Shown piece by piece: positions 1 to 8,907 of a stretch of 64,000 nt of DNA. A model generated the notes under the pieces. It ran no database searches, was not told the DNA's origin, and worked only from the letters and a program-made list of their open reading frames with translations. Position 1 is the stretch's first letter, and every line of letters starts with the position of its first letter. The position numbers were made by a program, and so were the translations under genes. The stretch is from Candidatus Thiodiazotropha sp. (ex Epidulcina cf. delphinae) (GTDB lineage Bacteria > Pseudomonadota > Gammaproteobacteria > Chromatiales > Chromatiaceae), in assembly GCA_025656455.1 (NCBI GenBank), contig JAHXHS010000008.1:80621-144620 (forward strand). The letters run 5' to 3'.

Positions 1-866
1 TCGTCCGGCACCACGAAAGGCTCATGCGTCCAACCCAACTGCTCGCGGGTCGCAGTAATTTCGTCGGCGCCCAACGGGGCGCCGTGGCAGTCGTGACTGC
101 CGGCCAAGTTCGGCGATCCGAAGCCGATGGTGGTCTTGCAGCAGATCAGGCTCGGCTTGCCGGTATCAGCCTTGGCGGCCGCGATGGCCTGGTTGACGGC
201 ATCGGCATCGTGTCCGTCCACATCACGGATGACCTGCCAGCCATAGGCTTCGAAGCGACCCGGTGTGTCATCGGTAAACCAGCCCTCGGTCTCGCCATCG
301 ATGCTGATGCCGTTGTCGTCCCAAAAGGCGATCAACTTACCCAGACCCAGGGTGCCGGCAAGGGAGCAGGCCTCATGGGAGATACCTTCCATCATGCAGC
401 CATCACCCAAAAAGGTAAAACTGTAGTGGTCTACGATCTCGTGTCCCGGCTTGTTGAATTGGGCGGCCAACGTCTGCTCCGCCAGGGCCATGCCGACGGC
501 ATTGCTGATGCCCTGGCCCAACGGCCCGGTGGTTGTCTCCACGCCAGGGGCATAGCCATACTCGGGATGGCCGGGGGTCTTGGAGTGGAGTTGGCGGAAC
601 GCCTTCAGATCGTCGATGCTCAGCGCATAACCGGTCAGATGCAGCAGCGAGTAGATCAGCATCGAACCGTGACCGTTTGAGAGAATGAAACGGTCACGAT
701 CTGCCCACTCCGGGTTTGCCGGGTTGTGCTTCATGTGGCTGTTCCACAGCACCTCTGCGATATCGGCCATTCCCATGGGCGCACCCGGATGACCTGAATT
801 GGCTTTCTGCACCGCATCCATGCTCAGGGCGCGAATGGCATTGGCAAGTTCTCTGCGTGAGGACAT
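1..866 (-). CDS. tkt: Transketolase, N-terminal part (cut by window edge)
   Basis: Transketolase moves two-carbon ketol units between sugar phosphates in the pentose phosphate and Calvin cycles, using thiamine diphosphate. About 288 residues from the start are present; the rest lies beyond base 1. Visible family signatures are NGHGSM near residue 65, GPLGQG near 114 and the thiamine-binding GDG...N region (GDGCMMEG near 155, followed by WDDNG). The ATG at 864-866 follows a good Shine-Dalgarno (AGGAGGGG). The upstream 282 bp to the next gene hold no gene that I can see. In many gammaproteobacteria tkt heads a tkt-gap-pgk operon; that cannot be checked here because the gene leaves the window. 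Confidence 0.95.
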   Translation of the reverse strand, partial: MSSRRELANAIRALSMDAVQKANSGHPGAPMGMADIAEVLWNSHMKHNPANPEWADRDRFILSNGHGSMLIYSLLHLTGYALSIDDLKAFRQLHSKTPGHPEYGYAPGVETTTGPLGQGISNAVGMALAEQTLAAQFNKPGHEIVDHYSFTFLGDGCMMEGISHEACSLAGTLGLGKLIAFWDDNGISIDGETEGWFTDDTPGRFEAYGWQVIRDVDGHDADAVNQAIAAAKADTGKPSLICCKTTIGFGSPNLAGSHDCHGAPLGADEITATREQLGWTHEPFVVPD

Positions 867-1148
867 TGACCCCTCCTGATTTGATAATGATTAATAATCT
901 GTAACTGTCAGACGATACGCACATGGCGGAAGACCGCCGAATTCATTTTTCAGCAAACACCCCTTTGCCGATACCCAGTCACTATCGTCGTTGAATAGGC
1001 GGATGGCCCTGATAGCGCACCGAAAACCATGTCGGGCAAAAACTCGCTATTTTGAACCATGGCATGAGCCTGAGCAAGGTCGATGGCATTAAGGGGGGAT
1101 AAGCCGGTTCGATGGAAAATCATAATATCCTAGATAAACAACATGCTT

Positions 1149-1715
1149 TCAGTGAGTTGGCGCTTCCCGCCACTTGATGGAGCAGCCCATGCCGGGGATC
1201 TGTTGCCGCGGTCCATTGCCCGTCTCAGCCACCTGCTTCATCGCCTCAAAGAGATCCCGGTGAACATCCGGGGGGGCCGCCTCCTTCCGGCTCTCGTCCA
1301 AGCGTCCCCGGTACTGCAGCTCCAATTCGGCGTTGTAGCCAAAGAAATCGGGGGTGCAGACCGCTCCATAACGCTTCGCCACCGCCTGGCTCTCGTCATA
1401 GAGGTAGGGAAAGGGAAACCTCTCTCGCTCTGCGACCCGGCGCATGTTGTCGAAGGAATCCTCCGGGTACTCGGCAGGGTCATTGGACAGGATCGCCACC
1501 GAATTGACGCCCAGGGTGGCCAGCTCCGCGGCATCCCTGACGATTCGATCCAGCACGGCCTTGACATAGGGACAGTGATTACAGATGAACATCACCAGTA
1601 ATCCCTTCTCTCCCGCGCACTGCCTCAGGGACCATTCCCTGCCGTCCACACCGGGGAGCGTGAAATCGGGCGCGTCGGCGCCGAAATCGCAAATTGGGGT
1701 CTGTAAAGAAACCAT
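1149..1715 (-). CDS. Thioredoxin-fold (AhpC/TSA-like) protein
   Basis: A 188-residue soluble protein of the thioredoxin-like family related to peroxiredoxins (AhpC/TSA and redoxin). The motif CNHCPYVK near residue 45 is the hallmark of a subgroup annotated as thioredoxin family proteins and gives a CxxC-like pair for thiol redox chemistry. DFTLPGVDG near the N-terminus and a later GAVCTPDFF (the cis-Pro loop region) agree with the fold. I chose the ATG at 1713-1715; a longer reading from TTG at 1730 adds five residues but has no Shine-Dalgarno. It is divergent from metK. The substrate is unknown, and a general thiol peroxidase or disulfide reductase role is inference from the fold. Confidence 0.85.
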   Translation of the reverse strand: MVSLQTPICDFGADAPDFTLPGVDGREWSLRQCAGEKGLLVMFICNHCPYVKAVLDRIVRDAAELATLGVNSVAILSNDPAEYPEDSFDNMRRVAERERFPFPYLYDESQAVAKRYGAVCTPDFFGYNAELELQYRGRLDESRKEAAPPDVHRDLFEAMKQVAETGNGPRQQIPGMGCSIKWREAPTH

Positions 1716-1802
1716 TATTGGTCCATTCAATAGATAGAATTGATTAGCGGTGGGGCATTATGCAAAAAGAGAACTGATGTGTAAAATCCCGTTTTCACTG
1801 TC

Positions 1803-1855
1803 GGTTGGCTGCTCGATTGCCCAACCAGGGATCTTTTGCCGGAATCTGCCGGCAA
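1803..1855 (+). promoter_or_regulatory. metK leader with two hairpins
   Basis: The short leader of metK can form two stem-loops: GGTTGG (1803-1808) with CCAACC (1821-1826), and TTGCCGG (1836-1842) with CCGGCAA (1849-1855). The metK Shine-Dalgarno starts about 25 nt further on. I do not recognise a known SAM riboswitch class here. It may be an RNA control element or only local structure. Confidence 0.3.
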
Positions 1856-1888
1856 TTCAGACAAACAACTGCTTTATTTAGGAAGACA

Positions 1889-3073
1889 ATGGCTAAAAAC
1901 TATATTTTTACCTCTGAGTCGGTTTCTGAGGGACATCCCGACAAAGTCGCGGACCAGATCTCGGACGCTATGTTGGATGCCATCCTGGCCAAGGACCCGC
2001 AACCGGATAGAGCCCGCGTGGCCTGCGAGACCCTGATCAAGACTGGCGCGGTGATCGTCGCCGGCGAGATCTCGACCGAGGCCTGGATCGACCTGGACGA
2101 ACTGGTCAGGGGCGTGGTCTGCGAAATCGGCTACACCAGCTCTGATGTGGGTTTTGACGGCTCCACCTGCGCTGTCATGTCCCTGATCGGCAAGCAGTCC
2201 AGCAATATTGCCCAAGGCGTGGACCGGGCCGATCCGGAAGAGCAGGGAGCCGGCGATCAAGGGATGATGTTCGGTTATGCCACCAATGAGACCGACGTAC
2301 TGATGCCAGCCCCGATCACCTACGCGCACCGTCTGGTACAACGCCAGTCGGAGATACGCAAGTCGAGGGTATTACCCTGGCTGCGCCCGGATGCCAAGAG
2401 CCAGGTGACCCTGAACTATGAAGATGGCGAGGTCACCGGTATCGGCGCCGTGGTGCTCTCTACCCAGCACGATCCCGATATCGATTACGACCATCTGCGC
2501 GAGGCGGTGATGGAGAACATCATTCAGCCCGTTCTACCCAAAGAGTGGCTCGACAAGTGCCCGCAAGAGAAGCTCCACATCAATCCCACCGGCAGCTTCG
2601 TTATCGGCGGCCCGGTGGGTGACTGCGGTCTCACGGGACGCAAGATCATCGTCGACACCTATGGCGGTTCGGCGCGTCACGGGGGTGGGGCATTCTCCGG
2701 GAAGGATCCCTCCAAGGTCGACCGCTCCGCCGCCTATGCCGGTCGCTACGTGGCAAAGAACATCGTGGCCGCCGGTCTCGCCGACCGCTGCGAAATCCAG
2801 ATCTCCTACGCCATCGGCGTAGCGGAACCCACCTCGATCATGATAGAGACCTTCGGCACGGGAAAGATAGCCGATGAGAAAATCGCCGATCTGGTGAGAA
2901 GACACTTCGACCTGCGCCCCTACGGCATCCTAAAGATGCTCGACCTGTTGAACATCGAGCGGATCCAGTATCGCAAGACCGCGGCCTACGGCCATTTCGG
3001 CCGCGAAGACGAAGGCTTTACCTGGGAAATAACCGACAAGGCCGACGCCTTGCGGGAGGATGCCGGACTTTAG
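1889..3073 (+). CDS. metK: S-adenosylmethionine synthetase
   Basis: MetK makes S-adenosylmethionine from methionine and ATP in the cytoplasm. The 394-residue length matches the family. Signatures visible are [13 protein letters not shown] at the N-terminus, [12 protein letters not shown] (the ATP-binding hexapeptide region GAGDQG) and [16 protein letters not shown]. The start is the ATG at 1889 with AGGAAG eight bases before it; the frame is open upstream to 1805 but that stretch is leader, not family sequence. It is followed by ahcY and metF on the same strand, so SAM synthesis, SAH removal and methyl-folate supply sit together. A GGCCC/GGGCC mini-hairpin directly follows the stop. Confidence 0.98.
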   Translation: MAKNYIFTSESVSEGHPDKVADQISDAMLDAILAKDPQPDRARVACETLIKTGAVIVAGEISTEAWIDLDELVRGVVCEIGYTSSDVGFDGSTCAVMSLIGKQSSNIAQGVDRADPEEQGAGDQGMMFGYATNETDVLMPAPITYAHRLVQRQSEIRKSRVLPWLRPDAKSQVTLNYEDGEVTGIGAVVLSTQHDPDIDYDHLREAVMENIIQPVLPKEWLDKCPQEKLHINPTGSFVIGGPVGDCGLTGRKIIVDTYGGSARHGGGAFSGKDPSKVDRSAAYAGRYVAKNIVAAGLADRCEIQISYAIGVAEPTSIMIETFGTGKIADEKIADLVRRHFDLRPYGILKMLDLLNIERIQYRKTAAYGHFGREDEGFTWEITDKADALREDAGL

Positions 3074-3106
3074 GCCCTTCGGGCCAATTATGAATTGTGA
3101 ATTTTG

Positions 3107-3158
3107 AATTTTGAATTAATAAAGGCGTGCGCTTTGCGCACACATCTAATTCAAAATT
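3107..3158 (+). terminator. Palindromic hairpin between metK and ahcY
   Basis: AATTTTGAATTA (3107-3118) and TAATTCAAAATT (3147-3158) are exact inverse complements, and between them GTGCGC and GCGCAC form a second, GC-rich stem. A T-rich stretch (about 3160-3174) follows. This could end metK transcription, leaving ahcY to the riboswitch-controlled unit. It may also be a small dispersed palindromic repeat. Confidence 0.45.
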
Positions 3159-3174
3159 ATTCTTCCCTTTTTTT

Positions 3175-3252
3175 CCGAGGAGCGCTGCAACGGATCGATC
3201 GTCCGCCAGGCTCGGAAAGGAGGCAGTGACTTACATGAAAACCGCGCTCACT
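3175..3252 (+). promoter_or_regulatory. S-adenosylhomocysteine (SAH) riboswitch
   Basis: The leader of ahcY matches the SAH riboswitch consensus as I remember it. CCGAG (3175-3179) pairs with CTCGG (3211-3215) as the P1 stem. The conserved GAGCGCTGCAAC follows, then a CGGA/TCCG hairpin (3191-3194 with 3202-3205) and the conserved GCCAGGCTCGG block. The pseudoknot is present: GAGCGC (3180-3185) is the exact complement of GCGCTC (3244-3249), about 28 bases ahead of the ahcY start. In this class SAH binding turns expression on, so the gene that removes SAH is induced by its substrate. The ahcY Shine-Dalgarno AGGAG at 3263-3267 lies just beyond the aptamer. Confidence 0.9.
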
Positions 3253-3276
3253 CACGATATTCAGGAGATGACTACC

Positions 3277-4683
3277 ATGAGTGAGTTCACCGACTACAAA
3301 GTTGCCGATATTTCACTGGCCGAGTTCGGCCGCCGCGAAATTGCGATCGCCGAAACCGAGATGCCGGGACTGATGGCGATCCGGGAGAAATACGCCGCGC
3401 AACAGCCCCTTAAGGGCGCGCGTATTACCGGCTCGCTGCACATGACCATCCAGACCGCAGTGCTTATCGAGACCCTGGTGGCGCTCGGCGCTGAAGTGCG
3501 TTGGTGCTCCTGCAACATCTTCTCCACCCAGGACCATGCCGCTGCCGCGATCGCGGCTGAGGGCATTCCGGTCTATGCCTGGAAAGGTGAATCCCTGGAG
3601 GAGTACTGGTGGTGTACCGAACAGGTGCTCAACTGGCCCGACGGCGCTGCTCTGAACATGATCCTTGACGACGGCGGAGACGCCACCCTGCTGGTGCACA
3701 AAGGGGTGGAATATGCCAACGCCGGCGCGGTGCCTGAACCCCAGGCGGACGATCCGGAGGAGTGGCAGGTGATCCTGGGCGTGTTGAAACGCAGCCTGGA
3801 AGAGGACCCGAAACGTTATCACCGGATGGCGGAATCGATTAAAGGCGTCACTGAAGAAACCACCACCGGTGTACATCGTCTCTATCAGATGATGGAACAA
3901 GGCACGCTGCTGTTCCCGGCCATGAATGTCAACGACTCGGTTACCAAATCCAAGTTCGATAACCTGTATGGCTGTCGTGAGTCGCTGGTGGACGGCATCA
4001 AGCGGGCAACCGACGTCATGATCGCCGGGAAAATAGCCCTGGTCGCGGGCTATGGCGACGTAGGCAAGGGCTGCGCACAATCCCTGCGCGGACTCGGCGC
4101 TACCGTATGGGTCACGGAAATCGACCCAATCTGCGCTCTACAGGCGGCCATGGAGGGTTATCGGGTGGTCACAATGGAAGAGGCGGCCCCCCTCAGCGAT
4201 ATTTTTGTCACCACCACCGGCAACTTCAAGATCATCACCCATGATCACATGGCCGCGATGAAGGATCAGGCGATTGTCTGCAACATCGGCCACTTCGACA
4301 ATGAGATCGATATCGCCGGCATTCGCCAATATCAGTGGGAAGAGATCAAACCCCAGGTTCACCATGTCATCTTTCCTGACGGGAAACGCATCATCCTGTT
4401 GGCCGAAGGACGGCTGGTCAATCTGGGATGCGCCACGGGACACCCAAGCTTTGTCATGTCCAACTCTTTTTCAAACCAGGTGTTGGCGCAGATCGAGTTC
4501 TTTACCCAATCAGAGCAGTATCAAAACAAGGTCTACGTGCTACCGAAAAAACTCGACGAAGAGGTTGCCAGACTCCACCTCACAAAAATCAGCGCCCACT
4601 TGACCACCCTCAGTGAGGAGCAGGCGGACTATATCGGCGTGCCGGTTGAAGGGCCCTATAAGCCCGATCACTATCGCTATTGA
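3277..4683 (+). CDS. ahcY: Adenosylhomocysteinase (SAH hydrolase)
   Basis: AhcY splits S-adenosylhomocysteine into homocysteine and adenosine with a tightly bound NAD, keeping methyltransferases free of product inhibition. The 468-residue protein shows the N-terminal [19 protein letters not shown] block, the substrate region [14 protein letters not shown], the NAD-binding Rossmann motif [13 protein letters not shown] and the C-terminal tail [10 protein letters not shown] chose the ATG at 3277 because AGGAG lies nine bases upstream; ATGs at 3235 and 3268 in the same frame fall inside or too close to the riboswitch and Shine-Dalgarno. Control by the preceding riboswitch is very likely. Confidence 0.98.
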   Translation: MSEFTDYKVADISLAEFGRREIAIAETEMPGLMAIREKYAAQQPLKGARITGSLHMTIQTAVLIETLVALGAEVRWCSCNIFSTQDHAAAAIAAEGIPVYAWKGESLEEYWWCTEQVLNWPDGAALNMILDDGGDATLLVHKGVEYANAGAVPEPQADDPEEWQVILGVLKRSLEEDPKRYHRMAESIKGVTEETTTGVHRLYQMMEQGTLLFPAMNVNDSVTKSKFDNLYGCRESLVDGIKRATDVMIAGKIALVAGYGDVGKGCAQSLRGLGATVWVTEIDPICALQAAMEGYRVVTMEEAAPLSDIFVTTTGNFKIITHDHMAAMKDQAIVCNIGHFDNEIDIAGIRQYQWEEIKPQVHHVIFPDGKRIILLAEGRLVNLGCATGHPSFVMSNSFSNQVLAQIEFFTQSEQYQNKVYVLPKKLDEEVARLHLTKISAHLTTLSEEQADYIGVPVEGPYKPDHYRY

Positions 4684-4791
4684 TGATCTCCGATATCGGC
4701 TGAAATGGATAACATCCGCCTACAGCCATTGAATAGCAAACGGTGTAACCGCTGGTGGAAGCAGGCTTAGGAATGTTAGCTGGAGGCAATT

Positions 4792-4857
4792 GTAGGGTGC
4801 GGCCCTGCCGCACCGAACGCTGGCCGATTGGCATGGTGCGGCAGGACCGCACCCTAC
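4792..4857. repeat. Core-only copy of the GTAGGGTGCGG palindrome
   Basis: GTAGGGTGCGGCCCTGCCGC and its near-perfect inverse complement, ending at 4857, face each other across about 20 bases. This is the inner palindrome of the 250-bp repeat seen at 35.7, 38.6 and 41.8 kb, here without the outer arms. It lies between ahcY and metF and could fold into a long hairpin. Confidence 0.8.
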
Positions 4858-4909
4858 TCAGCCTCCGTCCAGCAAGAGACGTCCAATACAACACAAGATT
4901 CACTTACCC

Positions 4910-5761
4910 ATGCAAATACAACATCATCAGCAGACCTTTAGTTTCGAACTCTTCCCGCCCAAGACGGAAAAGGGATTCGAGAACTTAAAAAAGACAGTAC
5001 AAGAACTGCAAAACCTGCAACCGGCGTTTTTCTCCGTCACTTATGGCGCGGGGGGATCCACACAACAGCGTACGTTTGACACCGTCGACTGGCTGGGCAG
5101 GGAAAGGATCGCTACCGCGCCGCATCTCTCATGCATCGGCGCCAACCGCAATGAGATCGTCGAGATACTGGAGCGCTACCGATCACAAGGGATCAATCGT
5201 CTGGTGGCGCTGCGCGGCGACCTGCCCTCAGGCGCCGGGCTCGGCGGCCTGGGTGAACTGGATCACGCCAATCAGTTGGTGGCGTTGATCCGCGACTCGT
5301 TCGGCGATCACTTCCATATCGAAGTCGCGGCCTACCCGGAGTTTCACCCCCAGGCCAACAACCCCGAACAGGATCTCATCCATTTCAAGCGTAAGGTGGA
5401 GGCTGGCGCAGACAGCGCCATTACCCAGTACTTCTACAATGCCGACGCCTACTTTCGTTTTATCGACGACTGTCAACGGCTGCAGATCGAGATACCCATC
5501 GTGCCCGGCATCATGCCGATCACCAACTTCATTCAGCTGGCGCGGTTTTCCGATGCCTGTGGCGCTGAACTCCCCCGCTGGTTGAGAAAAAGGCTCGAGG
5601 GGTTCGGGGATGACCTGCAAGCCATTCGCGGCTACGGCGCGGATACGGTAACCGCTCTCTGTGAACGCCTGTTGGAAGGCGGTGCGCCGGGTTTGCACTT
5701 CTATACCATGAACCAGGCAGCGCCCAGCCTGAATATCTGGCAGACGTTGGGACTCTATTAA
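4910..5761 (+). CDS. metF: Methylenetetrahydrofolate reductase
   Basis: MetF reduces 5,10-methylene-THF to 5-methyl-THF with FAD and NADH, supplying the methyl group for methionine synthesis. The 283-residue TIM-barrel protein has the FELFPPKTEKG start with the catalytic Glu, then VTYGAGGST, LVALRGD and the FYNADAYFRFIDDC region. Size and motifs are normal for the bacterial family. The ATG at 4910 has only a weak Shine-Dalgarno; I see no better start. It completes the metK-ahcY-metF methyl cycle group, although a repeat-bearing gap of 226 bp separates it from ahcY and it may have its own promoter. Confidence 0.97.
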   Translation: MQIQHHQQTFSFELFPPKTEKGFENLKKTVQELQNLQPAFFSVTYGAGGSTQQRTFDTVDWLGRERIATAPHLSCIGANRNEIVEILERYRSQGINRLVALRGDLPSGAGLGGLGELDHANQLVALIRDSFGDHFHIEVAAYPEFHPQANNPEQDLIHFKRKVEAGADSAITQYFYNADAYFRFIDDCQRLQIEIPIVPGIMPITNFIQLARFSDACGAELPRWLRKRLEGFGDDLQAIRGYGADTVTALCERLLEGGAPGLHFYTMNQAAPSLNIWQTLGLY

Positions 5762-5787
5762 CCCGGCGACCTAATATATCGGGTTCA

Positions 5788-5883
5788 GGGCTTCAAGCAT
5801 GCCCATGATCAAGGCGTGGCTCTTGCCAATGGCCACTCCCTTGGCAAGAGCCGCAACGCAGAGCGTGAGCATGCTTGAAGCCC
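5788..5883. repeat. Nested perfect palindrome after metF
   Basis: Outer arms GGGCTTCAAGCATGC (5788-5802) and GCATGCTTGAAGCCC (5869-5883) are perfect inverse complements. Inside, GGCTCTTGCCAA (5818-5829) and TTGGCAAGAGCC (5841-5852) form a second perfect stem. It lies between the convergent metF and histidine kinase genes, so it may act as a two-way terminator, or be a small mobile palindromic element. Confidence 0.7.
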
Positions 5884-5913
5884 CTAACAGATTGATTTGA
5901 TTAAGACAGGCCC

Positions 5914-5988
5914 GTAGGTCACGTTGCGCAGCTACGTGACATCACCGTTATGTCAGGTAGTCGCTTCGCGCCAACCTGACCTACGACC
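5914..5988. repeat. GTAGGTCACG two-hairpin repeat, copy 1
   Basis: GTAGGTCA and TGACCTAC close this unit, with GTCACGT/ACGTGAC forming a second stem inside. A closely similar unit is at 46378-46443, so this is a dispersed repeat rather than a local hairpin. Confidence 0.7.
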
Positions 5989-6013
5989 ACTACGAAAATT
6001 CGTAGGTGATGTC

Positions 6014-6090
6014 TCTAGTGTGGTGTAACGCAGGCTTGGGGCCTTGGCGGGCCTCTGATTGGTACAGTTTATACGTTACACCACACTAGA
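6014..6090. repeat. 77-bp element with 17-bp perfect terminal inverted repeats
   Basis: TCTAGTGTGGTGTAACG (6014-6030) and its exact inverse complement (6074-6090) bound the element. The right end overlaps the last codons of the hybrid kinase gene on the minus strand (stop at 6086). The stretch GGTACAGTTTATACGTTACA recurs at about 16099-16118 next to the lpxC stop, so the family has at least one partial copy elsewhere. Confidence 0.75.
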
Positions 6091-8176
6091 CAGGCGCAGT
6101 CAACGGCTGTTCCTGTACGCCCTTTAACGCATATCGATTGATAATGACATCCAGTATTTCAGGCTCCACGGGCTTGGTCAGAAAGCCGTCCATTCCCGCC
6201 TGGATGCAGTGATCCATCATATCCTCCACCGTATTCGCCGTCAGCGCATAGATCGGCATGTAACGATGCTTTGCTTCGCTGCTTCGATACCGGCGGGTGA
6301 ATTCGATGCCATCGATATGGGGCATGCGCAGGTCGACAAAGGCCAACTCATACTCCTCTTCCGCGGCGGCCTGCAGGGCCTCGCTGCCATCCTTGGTTAT
6401 CCTCACCTGATGCCCGCGCTGTCTCAACAGGGTCGACAACACCTTCGCCGCGATGGCGTTATCCTCTGCCAGGAGCACGTTGATCCCATCGGTTCTTTGG
6501 ACGGTGGACCCTGCATGCCCCTTGAGGACTGTCTCTTGGGTCTGACCGGGTGTCAGGGCATCGACGATCGCTTCGGCCAGGTCATCGGCTAGAAATGGCT
6601 TGGCCAACATTTTGCTCTTTACCGACACCACCCCCGGGGTACGCCCCCGGTAGCCCGCCAAAAGTACCAGCGGCGATCCACCTCCCTGCGCATCCAAGCT
6701 GTCTACGGCCTGTCCGATCATGGCATGGGCAAGTGAGTCGCAAACCAATACCATATCCATGGAGAGACTTAGCTTCGCGGTGAATTCGCTCAAACCGGTT
6801 GCGGCAAAGGCCTGCATCCCAAGTTCATCCACAATTTTCAGGTGCATCCGCATCGCCAGGGGATCGCACTCGAAGATAAGGATGCGCTTACCCTTGAGGA
6901 TGGGCGACCTGACAGGCCCGGAGCCCCCTTCCTCCATCGGTAGCGGCAACCGGACACTGAACAGCGACCCCTTGCCGACCTGACTGGAGACGTCTACCCG
7001 CCCTCCCATCAACCGGGTCAGGTCGCGGACAACGGTAGTGCCGAGACCAGCCCCTTCGAAACGCCGGTTGTTGGATGGGGCCGCTTGCCAGAAAAACTCA
7101 AAAATCTTCTCCTGCTCCTGTTGGGATATGCCGATACCGGTATCCTCGACCTCGAGCAGAATATGCGGCGAGTCGAATGCCTCACAACCCTGGGCATGAG
7201 ATACCCGTAAGGTGATATGGCCTGAGTCGGTGAATTTGATGGCATTGCCCAACAGATTGAACAATATCTGCGAGATGCGAAGTTTATCGCCGTACAACCT
7301 ATTTTGAATCCCCGGATCGACCCAACAATAGAACTCGAGCTGTTTCTCCTGCGCCCCCGCGGCCAGGCTCGATGTCACGTCTCTCACCAATTCACGCATA
7401 TCAAAAGGTTCTGACGTCAATTCGAGTTTATTGGCGTCGATCTTGGAAATATCGAGCACATCGCTGATCAGTGACCGCAATAGCTGCGCGGAGGAGCAGA
7501 TCGAGTGAAGATACTCTTTCTGTTCGGCATCCAACGGCGTGGCCTGTAGCAGTCTCGCCATACCCATCACGCCGATCAGCGGGGTACGCAGCTCATGGGT
7601 CATGGTGGCGAGAAAATCGCCACGCGCCTTTTTGGCCCGTTCCGCCTCCTGTCTGGCATGGCGCAGTCTGCGCAACAGGGTGTATTGATAATATGGCAAT
7701 ATCACCAACAGGAACAGAAAAAAGAAGGCATCGAACGAGTGCGTCTGCCACTGCTGCAGGTAGAGCAGCACCAGGTTATAGGCGCTGAAACTGAGTATCG
7801 ATGCGGTCATCAACAATCGCTTGCCGTAACGCGTACCGTATGAGATATAGATCCAGTGGTAGATCAGATAGAACGGACTGATAGCGTCTCCGGCCAGGAC
7901 GATGGCCAGGCTGGCGGAGCTGATGTCGGCAATCAGGCAGATCAGCCTCCGATAGACTAGATCGGGTCTGATGAGGATGCTGATCAGCACCAGGACGAAG
8001 AAGGCGAGATACCCTCCGAACAAGGCAATGACAAGAGGAACATCGACGAGATAGTATCCTGTTCGAATACCGAACCAAATGAATACGGTGCAGAACAACC
8101 AGACCAGCAGGCGCAGCAGCGCCTGCTGGTATTCTGAATTAGCTCGCAGCTCGCGGCTGAAGAGTTTACTCACCAT
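6086..8176 (-). CDS. RpfC-like membrane hybrid histidine kinase
   Basis: A 696-residue hybrid sensor kinase. Residues 1-170 hold about five membrane segments with almost no periplasmic domain, the layout of the RpfC family that senses diffusible fatty-acid signals. HisKA has the phospho-acceptor His near residue 194 (TMTHELRTPL), HATPase follows (DTGIGIS, GAGLGTT), then a receiver-like domain at about 428-540 with no convincing acceptor Asp, then a full receiver (LLAEDN, FVDLRMP) at about 565-680. There is no HPt domain, unlike true RpfC. A paralogue with the same sensor region is at 42417-44906. It is divergent from a PilZ gene, which hints at c-di-GMP output, but the ligand and partner regulator are unknown. 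Confidence 0.9.
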   Translation of the reverse strand: MVSKLFSRELRANSEYQQALLRLLVWLFCTVFIWFGIRTGYYLVDVPLVIALFGGYLAFFVLVLISILIRPDLVYRRLICLIADISSASLAIVLAGDAISPFYLIYHWIYISYGTRYGKRLLMTASILSFSAYNLVLLYLQQWQTHSFDAFFFLFLLVILPYYQYTLLRRLRHARQEAERAKKARGDFLATMTHELRTPLIGVMGMARLLQATPLDAEQKEYLHSICSSAQLLRSLISDVLDISKIDANKLELTSEPFDMRELVRDVTSSLAAGAQEKQLEFYCWVDPGIQNRLYGDKLRISQILFNLLGNAIKFTDSGHITLRVSHAQGCEAFDSPHILLEVEDTGIGISQQEQEKIFEFFWQAAPSNNRRFEGAGLGTTVVRDLTRLMGGRVDVSSQVGKGSLFSVRLPLPMEEGGSGPVRSPILKGKRILIFECDPLAMRMHLKIVDELGMQAFAATGLSEFTAKLSLSMDMVLVCDSLAHAMIGQAVDSLDAQGGGSPLVLLAGYRGRTPGVVSVKSKMLAKPFLADDLAEAIVDALTPGQTQETVLKGHAGSTVQRTDGINVLLAEDNAIAAKVLSTLLRQRGHQVRITKDGSEALQAAAEEEYELAFVDLRMPHIDGIEFTRRYRSSEAKHRYMPIYALTANTVEDMMDHCIQAGMDGFLTKPVEPEILDVIINRYALKGVQEQPLTAPV

Positions 8177-8498
8177 GGCATGTCATCCATTATCCATAAC
8201 CTGAATCCACGAACCCAGGTTGAAGACCGATTTATTCCCTGTAAAACGCCGCACTCGCGCATCAGCATGAATCGTGAGCATCATAGAAAAAATACCGCAG
8301 CAGGTAACGCTCTCATTTACCTGACATTTAACCTATTGATCAACAAAGATTATCCACACCAATATCAAGACACAAGCCCCCTATATAGTTGCGGATTTTC
8401 CGGCAAACACTATGATCTCAACAGGTAAGTATGCAACACTTTACCTGACGATTTCAAAGACCTGACCGCCAAGCACCATCAGTTAAAGGCCAAAAATC
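8177..8498. other. Divergent intergenic region, kinase / pilZ
   Basis: 322 bp between the start of the hybrid kinase (minus) and the PilZ gene (plus). It is AT-rich in the middle (about 8310-8400), as expected for two divergent promoters. I see no RNA gene, inverted repeat of note or clear operator. One perfect DnaA-type 9-mer (TTATCCACA, 8350-8358) is present, but a single copy means little. Confidence 0.4.
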
Positions 8499-8891
8499 AT
8501 GTATATCAAAAGACCCAGCCAGCACAATCGGGAAAACAGTCTGAAACCCGAGGATCGCCGCACCATCAAGCGCCGTCATCTGATCTACTATCTGCGGGTC
8601 TGGGAGCTCGACCAGAATAACTTGCTCGGACATGTGGTCGATATCACCACCGAGGGCATGATGCTGATCAGCGACAAACCGATCCCCACGGGAGAGGAGC
8701 TGAGCCTTGAGATACGCCTGCCCGATACCGAAGGCGCGCTGACTCCACTCAATTTCAGAGCCATCTGTCGCTGGAGCGACAAAGATATCAATACCGCTTT
8801 CTACGACTCGGGGTTCGAGTTTACCGACAAGTCGCCAGCCAAGATCGAAAACCTGCAACAGATGATCGAAGCGTACGGCTTCAACGATTGA
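8499..8891 (+). CDS. PilZ-domain protein (c-di-GMP binding)
   Basis: A 130-residue cytoplasmic protein consisting almost entirely of a PilZ domain, which binds cyclic di-GMP and changes the activity of motility, polysaccharide or signalling partners. The Arg-rich start of the domain (EDRRTIKRRHL, near residues 18-28) supplies the RxxxR ligand motif, and DITTEGMML near residue 48 matches the conserved D/NxSxxG strand. No other domain is seen. Divergent from a hybrid histidine kinase, which may share a signalling role. The ATG at 8499 is preceded by AAAGG; the partner is unknown. Confidence 0.85.
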   Translation: MYIKRPSQHNRENSLKPEDRRTIKRRHLIYYLRVWELDQNNLLGHVVDITTEGMMLISDKPIPTGEELSLEIRLPDTEGALTPLNFRAICRWSDKDINTAFYDSGFEFTDKSPAKIENLQQMIEAYGFND

Positions 8892-8907
8892 GCGGCTTCA
8901 ACCCCGC

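Noticed and set aside
8350..8358. Perfect DnaA-box 9-mer TTATCCACA
   Set aside because: A single copy without clusters, AT-rich unwinding region or dnaA/dnaN nearby does not make an origin.
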